DNA from: Chitinophaga filiformis
GTDB taxonomy: Bacteria; Bacteroidota; Bacteroidia; Chitinophagales; Chitinophagaceae
Assembly (NCBI RefSeq): GCF_023100805.1
Contig: NZ_CP095855.1
Coordinates: 372,001 to 436,000, forward strand
Length of the DNA stretch: 64,000 nucleotides
Direction: 5' to 3'
Of this stretch, positions 54,529-61,923 are shown one piece after another (position 1 is the stretch's first letter; each line of letters starts with the position of its first letter). The notes below the pieces were generated by a model. That model saw nothing but the letters and a program-made list of their open reading frames with translations, made no database searches and had not been told where the DNA came from. The translations under genes and the position numbers were made by a program.

Positions 54529-55464
54529 TTATTGGTTGATGAAACGGTCGTCTGTCAATGTTTTTAGAAATGCCTCCAGTTCGTTTATTTCTGTGTCTGT
54601 TAAGTTCAATGGTGTATTTAGTGAAAGATCCCGTTTGATACCATTGTCTACAATCGCATCCGGTTTGTTATAGTATTGTATCACTTCACGCAGCGTCTTA
54701 AACATACCGTTATGCATGTAAGGCGCGGTAACGGCTACATTCCGGAGACCGGGCACTTTGAAGAAACCCATTTGGGCACTGTCTTTTGTTACTTCAAAGC
54801 GCCCGGCATCTGCCAGTGTAGTGCCATTGTACAAACCGATGTTCTTAAAGCGGTCGGCAGTGAAATCTTCCCCGGAATGGCAATTGCTGCAATTTGCTTT
54901 GCCGATGAATAACAACCTGCCCCTGGCGGCCTCCGGCGAAATGGCATGATCGTCTCCGTTAATATATCTGTCATAAGGACTGTTGGCTGTTTCCAGTGTG
55001 CGCTCATATGCTGCGAGCGCGTTTAGCAGATTTCTTTCAGTCGGCACGCTGTTGAACAATGTCCTGAAAGCACGCACATAACTACTGTCTGCATTCAGCC
55101 GTTTTACCGCTTCCTCTATAGGCAAGCCCATTTCAGCTGCTGAGATGATCGGTTGCTTTGCCTGCTCTTCCAGCGAAGCACTGCGCCCATCCCAAAAGAA
55201 ACTGGGCCTGCCACGCTGATTGGTGATAGAAGGCGTATTCCGCCTGGTGAGCTGACCATGAATGCCCTGGCTGAATGCAACAGTGTCTGCAAATGCAAAC
55301 TGCGGTTTATGGCAGGAAGCGCAACTGATGGTCCTGTCTCCGGATAATATCGGATCGAAGAACAACTGTTCTCCCAGTTGTGCACGTGTTAACGGTTGCT
55401 CTGAATGAAAGGCCAGCAACATGACGGCACATGTTAATATGCCAGCTATATACCACTGCTTCAT
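54529..55464 (-). CDS. MauG/CcpA-type diheme cytochrome c peroxidase
   Basis: 311 residues with an N-terminal hydrophobic signal. Two heme motifs, CASCH (48-52) and CSNCH (192-196), have the spacing of diheme peroxidases. Landmarks are GEQLFFDPILSGDRTISC, NTPSITNQ, FFWDGRSASLEEQ, AFKVPGLRN-like FFKVPGLRNVAVTAPYMHNG and LSLNTPLNLT. These enzymes reduce hydrogen peroxide or, in the MauG branch, oxidise protein tryptophans. The branch cannot be settled by eye. The start overlaps the YceI stop by one base (TAATG), so the two are translationally coupled. Confidence 0.9.
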   Translation of the reverse strand: MKQWYIAGILTCAVMLLAFHSEQPLTRAQLGEQLFFDPILSGDRTISCASCHKPQFAFADTVAFSQGIHGQLTRRNTPSITNQRGRPSFFWDGRSASLEEQAKQPIISAAEMGLPIEEAVKRLNADSSYVRAFRTLFNSVPTERNLLNALAAYERTLETANSPYDRYINGDDHAISPEAARGRLLFIGKANCSNCHSGEDFTADRFKNIGLYNGTTLADAGRFEVTKDSAQMGFFKVPGLRNVAVTAPYMHNGMFKTLREVIQYYNKPDAIVDNGIKRDLSLNTPLNLTDTEINELEAFLKTLTDDRFINQ

Positions 55465-56126
55465 TACTGTGCATTTGCCACCAATGTTATATCCAGATCG
55501 AAATCGTCGTAGATAGCTTTGTCGCCCAGGTTTTCAAAATAGTTTTTCGAACGGTATTTGATGTCATACTTCGTCCTGTCTATTTTCACCTTTGCCGCAG
55601 CAGTCAGTTTATCTTTATCTACTTTGATGGTAGCGGGGAAACTGATATCGTTGGTAATTCCTTTGATGGTTAGTTTACCTGTCAGATTATATTCGTTACC
55701 GCCATGAGGTTTGATACCTGTGATAACGAAATCGGCTGAAGGATATCTTTCCACCGCAAAGAAATCATCACTTTTCAGATGTCCTGTAAGCTTCGCATTG
55801 CCCTCGGCATCTTTAATATCTGTCACTGTGATACTACGTGTATCCAGTTTGAAACTGCCGCTTTTTAAAGCGCTGTTCTCTACATTCAATGTGCCGCTGC
55901 TGATGTTGATAGTACCTGTATGCTCGCCCGTTACTTTGCGTGCAGTCCACAGCAGTTTACTGTTTTTATTATCTACCTGGAATGCCGTTACTTTATTCGC
56001 TGCAATAATATTATCATTAACAGTTGCAGGTATGGCCTGTGTATTTTTTACCTGTACAGTAAATGCTGTGATGACAGCTATTACACCTATAGACGCAAAG
56101 GAGGCTGCGTGTTGGAAGAGTTTCAT
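55464..56126 (-). CDS. YceI family periplasmic protein
   Basis: 220 residues from ATG 56126 (MKLFQHAASFASIGVIAV); an in-frame ATG four codons upstream is also possible. Signal segment, then the YceI lipocalin-like barrel: FQVDNKNSKLLWTARKVTGE, HTGTINISSGTLNVEN, NAKLTGHLKSDDFFAVERYP, YNLTGKLTIKGITNDISFP and the final YDDFDLDITLVAN. YceI proteins bind polyisoprenoid or quinone-like lipids in the periplasm. It shares one base with the peroxidase start, suggesting the two act together, perhaps with a bound quinone as electron source; this is speculative. Confidence 0.92.
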   Translation of the reverse strand: MKLFQHAASFASIGVIAVITAFTVQVKNTQAIPATVNDNIIAANKVTAFQVDNKNSKLLWTARKVTGEHTGTINISSGTLNVENSALKSGSFKLDTRSITVTDIKDAEGNAKLTGHLKSDDFFAVERYPSADFVITGIKPHGGNEYNLTGKLTIKGITNDISFPATIKVDKDKLTAAAKVKIDRTKYDIKYRSKNYFENLGDKAIYDDFDLDITLVANAQ

Positions 56127-56244
56127 AATAATTCGCATTTTAAAGAGCCTGTAAGGCCGTCAGCACAGCCCTACAGGCATGACAACAGAAACAACATGTA
56201 GAACCGGGAACATATGTGATCATCATCCGATGATATAGTATTGT

Positions 56245-57531
56245 TTAATGCAGGCTGGCAACATCCTGCGGAGCTGGTTCTCCGATCAGCTCATCCAGGT
56301 CTTTGTTCCATTTCTCCACATATGACTGGAAGTACTGACCGGTTACTTCTCCAGTATAACCTGTATGGATCTGCCTTACTTCTCCTTTACGATCAATAAT
56401 GATGGTAGTAGGGAAGGCCATCATGCGGTTGAGGGCCGGAAGTTTTTCCGAAGCCACTTTCTTATCAGCAATGCCACCAAAAAGAATATCATATTCAATT
56501 CCGTATTTATCTTTTAATTTACCCAGTGTATACCTGGCATATTCGAGATCATCTTTCTGCTCAAAACCAATGGCAATAGCCTCTACGCCACGCGCTTTGT
56601 TCTTTTTGAACCAGGGAGCAAGGAATGCTGTCTGGTCTGTACAATTAGGGCACCAGGTGCCAATGATCTCTACGATGACCACCTTGCCTTTGTACTTGGC
56701 ATCACTCAGTGAAACCTGTTTGCCGTTCAGATCGGGCAAAGTAAAATCCAGCTTATTATATCCTTCTTTGAGATAAGTCAGTTTGTATGGGTCCGGCAAT
56801 TCTGCTTCCGCATTTTTATTGCCGTCAAACTTTACATTGTTGTAGATGCCCAGGCTCAGCTCTCCGCTGAAAGACTGATCATCATTGATCTTTCCTTTTA
56901 TATAAATAGGGCTCGGACCTGTAAACCCGGACAACTCAAACTGGTCGCCCTGTACAGTACCTTCCAGTTCACGGCTGTCGCCCACTACCGACATGATCAC
57001 ACCGGTCAGTTTATTGCCTTCCTGTTTCAGTAATCCGATACGGTTGGGCGTAGGGTCTTTACTATAGATCTGCAGTTCCCATTTGCCGGAGAGATCGTAT
57101 GCAGGTTTGACATTTTTTCCCGGCTCCACAAAGCGGTATTTCTTACCGGCTTCTGCGACGAAAGGCAATGCATTGCCGCGGAAATTAGGCACCAGGCTTC
57201 TGTATTCACCGGTAATGCGGCCATCCGATTCGACCTTTGCCACCAGTGCAGCGTCGTAAGTATTCATCTTGATAAACAGTGAATCGTCTGCAATACGCTT
57301 CACTTTAAACTCATCGCGGCGTTGACCGTTGATGAGTGTAAAAACAGCATGCTCAGGGTCTTTCCCCTTCAGTTCAAAATTGAAGGGCACTGTGGCTTCG
57401 TTGACAGTAAAAACGCCACGCCATACGCCTTCTTTTAAGAAGAGAGGCTTTTTCTCTGCTGCGAGTACAGTGCTGCTGAGAAGTACAGTGGCCAGCAGGC
57501 CTTTTACTCCAATGCGGGTAATTGTCTTCAT
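56245..57531 (-). CDS. TlpA-like thiol-disulfide oxidoreductase, periplasmic
   Basis: 428 residues. Signal peptide (GLLATVLLSSTVLAAE), then a ~230-residue beta-rich N-terminal region built of lipocalin-like repeats (GVWRGVFTVNEATVPFNFEL; SGKWELQIY). The thioredoxin-fold TlpA domain begins LDFTLPDLNGKQVSLSD with active site GTWCPNC (C294, C297) and MAFPTTIIIDRKGEVRQIH with the cis-Pro. Predicted to reduce disulfides, for example in apocytochromes, consistent with the heme proteins in this and the neighbouring operon. It is the first gene of operon B, with a ~230-nt leader after the promoter at 57768-57799. Confidence 0.9.
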   Translation of the reverse strand: MKTITRIGVKGLLATVLLSSTVLAAEKKPLFLKEGVWRGVFTVNEATVPFNFELKGKDPEHAVFTLINGQRRDEFKVKRIADDSLFIKMNTYDAALVAKVESDGRITGEYRSLVPNFRGNALPFVAEAGKKYRFVEPGKNVKPAYDLSGKWELQIYSKDPTPNRIGLLKQEGNKLTGVIMSVVGDSRELEGTVQGDQFELSGFTGPSPIYIKGKINDDQSFSGELSLGIYNNVKFDGNKNAEAELPDPYKLTYLKEGYNKLDFTLPDLNGKQVSLSDAKYKGKVVIVEIIGTWCPNCTDQTAFLAPWFKKNKARGVEAIAIGFEQKDDLEYARYTLGKLKDKYGIEYDILFGGIADKKVASEKLPALNRMMAFPTTIIIDRKGEVRQIHTGYTGEVTGQYFQSYVEKWNKDLDELIGEPAPQDVASLH

Positions 57532-57767
57532 GAGAGTAGATTTGGTTTGAATGGTTGATAGTTCAGGGCATGGCGATCTCCTTCCGCTTAGCGGTCAGCT
57601 GTAGAGTATATCTGACAAATGAATGGGAAACGCCTTGCTAAAGGCAGGATTAGCTACAACAACAGGGCATACAGCCGGAAGAACGAAGGAAGTTGTACAT
57701 GTTGAACAGTGTTAGTTAATTTCAATAAATCAACTAATTAATGGTGGCTTAATTAGGGTGGTGATAA

Positions 57768-57799
57768 CAAAGATAGAATGGCAGATCCTATTTTCCAAA
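57768..57799 (-). promoter_or_regulatory. Bacteroidota-type promoter for TlpA operon
   Basis: On the minus strand, TTTG (57799-57796), a 20-nt spacer, TATCTTTG (57775-57768). Both boxes match consensus exactly. The inverted-repeat operator copy B lies directly upstream (57803-57825). The leader to the ATG at 57531 contains a small hairpin GCCTT-GCTA-AAGGC at 57632-57645. Confidence 0.65.
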
Positions 57800-57802
57800 A
57801 AA

Positions 57803-57825
57803 TAGTCCATTATTTTTGTAGACTA
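57803..57825. promoter_or_regulatory. Inverted-repeat operator, copy B
   Basis: TAGTC (57803-57807) pairs with GACTA (57821-57825) around an A/T-rich core. The 21 bp at 57804-57824 match operator copy A at 18 positions. It lies just upstream of the -33 box of the TlpA operon, one helical turn further from the -7 box than copy A. Confidence 0.6.
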
Positions 57826-57943
57826 ATAAAAAATAGCGTGTACGACACTACTGCTGAAGGTATAGGCATAGGATATAAACTGCATCTTCAGTACAGAAGC
57901 TTGATGCTACTCTATAACGCGGGGGTTACCTGATGCGTGGCTC

Positions 57944-58066
57944 TTAAAGCTGTTCATTGTTCTCCTTCCAGTTGATGCTAGTCTTGTGACCGTAGAACCT
58001 ATTCACTAAAATAAACATAACTGTAATGCTCGCAATGATAACGTAATGTAAAACGATTGACGGCAT
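57944..58066 (-). CDS. Small single-span membrane protein (40 residues)
   Basis: ATG 58066 to TAA 57944-57946 encodes MPSIVLHYVIIASITVMFIL and a charged tail (VNRFYGHKTSINWKENNEQL). One clean hydrophobic helix of ~20 residues followed by a hydrophilic segment is the layout of many real small membrane proteins, for example small subunits of respiratory complexes. No family is recognised. It lies upstream of the TlpA operon promoter on the same strand and after the terminator of the GH43 gene, so it would be its own transcript. Confidence 0.45.
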   Translation of the reverse strand: MPSIVLHYVIIASITVMFILVNRFYGHKTSINWKENNEQL

Positions 58067-58240
58067 GATGATAAACTGATAAAGTATAAACTATCTAAAT
58101 CTACATAAAACAGGTTGAAAATAAACGGCAGTACCAGCGTTTGGGCACGAACCGATAAATTCATTAACAAAAGTTAACACAGCTTTGCCAATCTAACAAT
58201 ACCACGATCGTTTAATCCTTGAAAAAAATAGTCAGAAAGC

Positions 58241-58269
58241 AAAAGTCCCCGCTATGTGCGGGGACTTTT
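58241..58269 (-). terminator. Intrinsic terminator overlapping GH43 stop codon
   Basis: AAAAGTCCCCGC (58241-58252) pairs with GCGGGGACTTTT (58258-58269). On the minus strand the 5' arm encodes the final Lys-Ser-Pro-Arg of GH43, the stop codon is at the loop edge, and the 3' arm ends in TTTT. Confidence 0.85.
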
Positions 58270-59277
58270 TAATAAAGAGTCGGTGCTGACAGGCTTCCCA
58301 AATACAGGCCACCCGTCCTTATCCCAGGTAAAACGCTGGATACGCGGCGAGCGTTTATCTCCGCAGCCATCGCCGGGATGATCGTTCGCATGATAAAGTA
58401 TCCAGTACTCCTTCCCATCCGGTGAAGTAAAGAAAGAGTTATGTCCTGGTGCATATACATTATTTTCAACTGATTGCCTGAACACTGATTCAGGCTTCTT
58501 CTTCCAGGATGCAGGGTCCAGCAGATCGCTGTCTTCATCTGCAGCAAGTATACCTAATGCATAGTCGTCTGTCCAGCAGGCTGATCCTGAATATACTATG
58601 AACAGCTTCTTCCCGTATTTCAGCATTTCCGGCCCTTCGTTCACATCTATATGCCGGAGATTGGGATCGCCTATGTCTCCTTTCGTTTCCCACGCGTATT
58701 CCGGCTTTGATATCCTTACCCTTTTTCCTTTGATTGTCAGCGGGTCTTTCATGGCTGCGATATAAATATCCTGCCGGCCATTCCTGTTGCCTTCCCATCC
58801 GGACCAGATCATATATAAGTTTCCGCGATGTTCAAAAACACTTGCATCGATCGCCCATTTATCTTCCACGTCCGCTACCTTGCTTTTGAAGACCCAATCG
58901 CCCTTCATCGGATCGGCCGAACTATTCTCCAGGGCATATATCCGGTGATACTGATTATCACCGCCATCGGCCGCAAAATAGACATACCATTTACCCCTGA
59001 GAAAGTGGATCTCCGGCGCCCAGATATCCCTTGAAAAAGGCCCGGCTGCAGGCGGCGTCCATATCGTCTTATGTGCTGCATCTTTCAGGAAAGCGATGTT
59101 CTTCGTTTTCCAGAGCTCCAGGTGATCGCCCATGGTGTGCATATAATAATAGTAACCGTCCTTATAGACGCACCAGGGATCAGGTCCTTTGGACAACAGC
59201 GGATTACGGAAAGTATCCTGCGCCTGCGCCACAGTTCCTGCCAGGAGCAGGAGGAAAATAAATGTTCTTATCATCAT
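58252..59277 (-). CDS. Glycoside hydrolase family 43, secreted
   Basis: 341 residues with signal peptide (FIFLLLLAGTVAQAQ). The five-bladed propeller catalytic residues are visible: base Asp33 (GPDPWCVY), transition-state Asp144 (WAIDASVF) and acid Glu214 (NEGPEML). No accessory domain is present. The family cleaves alpha-L-arabinofuranosides, arabinans or beta-xylosides; the exact specificity is not clear from sequence. The start overlaps the DUF3823 stop by one base (TAATG), and a second Met codon follows immediately. It is the last gene of the SusCD-DUF3823-GH43 locus and ends in a terminator. Confidence 0.92.
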   Translation of the reverse strand: MMIRTFIFLLLLAGTVAQAQDTFRNPLLSKGPDPWCVYKDGYYYYMHTMGDHLELWKTKNIAFLKDAAHKTIWTPPAAGPFSRDIWAPEIHFLRGKWYVYFAADGGDNQYHRIYALENSSADPMKGDWVFKSKVADVEDKWAIDASVFEHRGNLYMIWSGWEGNRNGRQDIYIAAMKDPLTIKGKRVRISKPEYAWETKGDIGDPNLRHIDVNEGPEMLKYGKKLFIVYSGSACWTDDYALGILAADEDSDLLDPASWKKKPESVFRQSVENNVYAPGHNSFFTSPDGKEYWILYHANDHPGDGCGDKRSPRIQRFTWDKDGWPVFGKPVSTDSLLKSPRT

Positions 59278-59993
59278 TATTTAATGTTAATCTGCTGCAC
59301 CTCAGAAAACAACAGGTCTTCCACACCACTGATCTTTACGCCGATACGCGCAAATACATAGTCCTGGTTGCCCGTGATACCATTCCCTGAAATGACATCA
59401 GGAATATTCACACTCAGGTGTACATTGGCAGGATCGCTGATATCGGTTCCAGCCAGGGAAGCGCGCGCAATGTAATTGGTCGCATCTACAAACCGGGTCT
59501 GGTTCAGGTACAGGAACACGGTTTCCACGTTCCTGGCATTTGCGTCGGTGATGATCTTCTCCAGGCGGCAGCTGCTGTTGACCGCCCTGGTACCGCCCAA
59601 TTCCATTTTGGCATCCCTGACCATATAATAGGGCATCACCTCAATGTCCATCTGCCGGGTCCCATTGATAGTCAGCAGCATCGTGTCTGACTTGGTCTCC
59701 GGATCGGTAATGGACCTGAAAGGTCCCTGGGACGGAGGGATGATCAGTTTATAGTTACCGTTGAACAACAATGCGGAGTAAGAGCCATCTTCATTTACAG
59801 CTACATTAATGGCGCCGTTCTTACCCCAGCCGGGTTCCCACAATTCGAAAGTTACATCTTTTGAACTGACATTCACCGGCACTCCCTGGTAGGTTATATG
59901 CCCCGACAGCACAGCCGATGGCGCCTCGTAATTGTCTTTCCTGCAGGAAAAGGCAGTCAGTATCAATGTTGTATATACAAATATCTTTTTCAT
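59277..59993 (-). CDS. DUF3823 family lipoprotein
   Basis: 238 residues with lipoprotein signal LILTAFSC followed by RKDNYEAPSAVLSG. The N-terminal half is a carboxypeptidase-regulatory-like beta sandwich (SGHITYQGVPVNVSSKDVTF, then NEDGSYSALLFNGNYKLIIP), and a second beta domain follows (DAKMELGGTRAVNSSCRLEK). DUF3823 proteins are surface glycan-binding companions of SusCD. It lies 11 bp after SusD and overlaps the GH43 start by one base, giving tight coupling. Confidence 0.88.
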   Translation of the reverse strand: MKKIFVYTTLILTAFSCRKDNYEAPSAVLSGHITYQGVPVNVSSKDVTFELWEPGWGKNGAINVAVNEDGSYSALLFNGNYKLIIPPSQGPFRSITDPETKSDTMLLTINGTRQMDIEVMPYYMVRDAKMELGGTRAVNSSCRLEKIITDANARNVETVFLYLNQTRFVDATNYIARASLAGTDISDPANVHLSVNIPDVISGNGITGNQDYVFARIGVKISGVEDLLFSEVQQINIK

Positions 59994-60004
59994 GTCGCCT
60001 TTTT

Positions 60005-61903
60005 TTAGTTGTTGGGATTCTTTACCAGTTTGGGATTGTTACTGAGAATGTCTGAACCGATGCGGGAATAATAGTTTCCGAAATTGAAACGGTGGGCGGC
60101 GGTCACATTGGATGGTTTCACCACCCTGTATACCCATTTTCCATGGTTAGGATTTCCCGGGTTGAATATCTTATATCCCCATAGCCCGTAAATCATGGTA
60201 TTGACCTTATCTGCTCTCCCAATGTTGCTCACCACGTCTGCCGCCGATATGGTCTCTCCATTCCATACTTTATGCGCCAGGCGCCATCTCTTGTTGTCAA
60301 ACATTTCATGCCCTTCAAAGGCCAGTTCCACGCGTCTTTCATGAACAATCCTGTCGAAGGAAATGGCGGCCTCCGGCAATGGGGTTGAAAAACCAGCCCG
60401 CTCTCTCAGCTGGTTAATATAAGTGGATGAAAGGCCTGGCTGTCCCAGTTCAAAAGCTGCTTCAGCAGCGTTCAGTAATACTTCTGCATAACGGTAACGT
60501 ACCCACCATACATCACTGCGGGTACCGATCTGGCCGGAGCCTACCGTAGGGTCCATGAACTTACGCACAAAGAAACCTGTCTGGGCGCTGAACTGCAATC
60601 CGTCTACCGGTCCGTCGGTGCCTACCACCTGGGAGCTTTTAGGGGCGCCGGCTACCGGAATACTGTCCAGGTCTCCGAAGTTATCGCCGGTGATAATGTT
60701 GTACTTTCCGTCTTTCCAGTACATGACACCTGCCCAGATATCCAGCGGTACACCTTTAAATTTGGTGCCAGGCAGGATGATCGTACCTCCAAGACGCGCA
60801 TCTCTGCCGGCAAAAATATCTTTAGGATCATTGTAGTACACGTAGTCGTTCCCGTTATTGGTCGCAAAGGGACTATAAGTATTATCCAGTTTCTCATACA
60901 GCAGCGCGAGGTTAAGCGAGGGATTCACCCTGCCGCCCTGTTGCTCTTCGGCCGATGACCAGGGCTGGTTAACGAGTGTCCATTCCTGTGTCTTGCCGGA
61001 TTTCAGTTTAAAGTCCTGCGCAAAGATCACTTCCGGGTTATTGGCTTTATCGTAGAAAAGCGCCGCGAAGTTCTCTTCCAGGTCTTCTGCTTTCTTTTTA
61101 TATAACGAATACCTGCCACTGCTGATGATCTCCCCGGCTGCATTCAGCGCTTTCTGATAATAAGACGCTGCTTTATCGGCCGGGATACCTACTTCCCCTC
61201 CGGGCAATGATACGGAGGGCGTATTCACCCCATACTTTGCAATGGATGCGGCATACAATGCTGCCCTGGATTGCATGGCCAGTGCCAGCCATTTGGTAGC
61301 GCGCGATTTAATACCGGCATCATCCGGCAGTACGGTTTTAACGCTGTCCATCTCACTGATCACAAAATCGTAGATCTCTGATTCTTTCGCCCTTGCATGT
61401 TGCAGATAAGCAGGATCTCCGCTGAAATTATATTCCATCGGCTCCAGTATCAGCGGTACTCCCCCCATACGCTTTACTTCTTCAAAGTAAATAGCAGCGC
61501 GCAGCAAACGTGCTTCTGCTACAAAACGGGCACGTACACCAGCTTCCAGTTCATTTGCAGCACTGCATTTCTGTACAAAAAGATTCAGGTCGCGGATGTA
61601 TCCATAATCCCATAGATTCCACCAGTCGTACGGATAATCTACCTGTTTCGTTCTCCAATACTGGCCGGATTCAGAAGGAAATGCTTCATCAAAATTGGTG
61701 AACTCAGCCCAGTTGGTAATGGTTTGCTGTTCAGGATAGCGGTTATAAAGATCAGCAAGTACAGATAACACCAGGTCCGGGCTTTTCCATACCGCTTCGT
61801 CAGTAAGCAGGTCTTTCGGATCTGTGCTGAGGAATTCATCATCCTTTACACATCCGGATATCATTATAAGGGCAGCTGCTATTGCCAGCAAATATTTTTT
61901 CAT
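60005..61903 (-). CDS. SusD/RagB family glycan-binding lipoprotein
   Basis: 632 residues, at the long end for SusD. Lipoprotein signal ALIMISGC, then VKDDEFLSTDPKDLLTDEAV. TPR-like helices include ARFVAEARLLRAAIYFEEVK, and the C-terminal region has YAEVLLNAAEAAFELGQ and IVHERRVELAFEGHEMFDNKRW. Surface partner of the SusC protein encoded 20 bp upstream. It probably binds an arabinose- or xylose-containing oligosaccharide, judging from the GH43 in the operon (inference). Confidence 0.93.
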   Translation of the reverse strand: MKKYLLAIAAALIMISGCVKDDEFLSTDPKDLLTDEAVWKSPDLVLSVLADLYNRYPEQQTITNWAEFTNFDEAFPSESGQYWRTKQVDYPYDWWNLWDYGYIRDLNLFVQKCSAANELEAGVRARFVAEARLLRAAIYFEEVKRMGGVPLILEPMEYNFSGDPAYLQHARAKESEIYDFVISEMDSVKTVLPDDAGIKSRATKWLALAMQSRAALYAASIAKYGVNTPSVSLPGGEVGIPADKAASYYQKALNAAGEIISSGRYSLYKKKAEDLEENFAALFYDKANNPEVIFAQDFKLKSGKTQEWTLVNQPWSSAEEQQGGRVNPSLNLALLYEKLDNTYSPFATNNGNDYVYYNDPKDIFAGRDARLGGTIILPGTKFKGVPLDIWAGVMYWKDGKYNIITGDNFGDLDSIPVAGAPKSSQVVGTDGPVDGLQFSAQTGFFVRKFMDPTVGSGQIGTRSDVWWVRYRYAEVLLNAAEAAFELGQPGLSSTYINQLRERAGFSTPLPEAAISFDRIVHERRVELAFEGHEMFDNKRWRLAHKVWNGETISAADVVSNIGRADKVNTMIYGLWGYKIFNPGNPNHGKWVYRVVKPSNVTAAHRFNFGNYYSRIGSDILSNNPKLVKNPNN

Positions 61904-61923
61904 GCTATAATGCAGTTAAAAGA

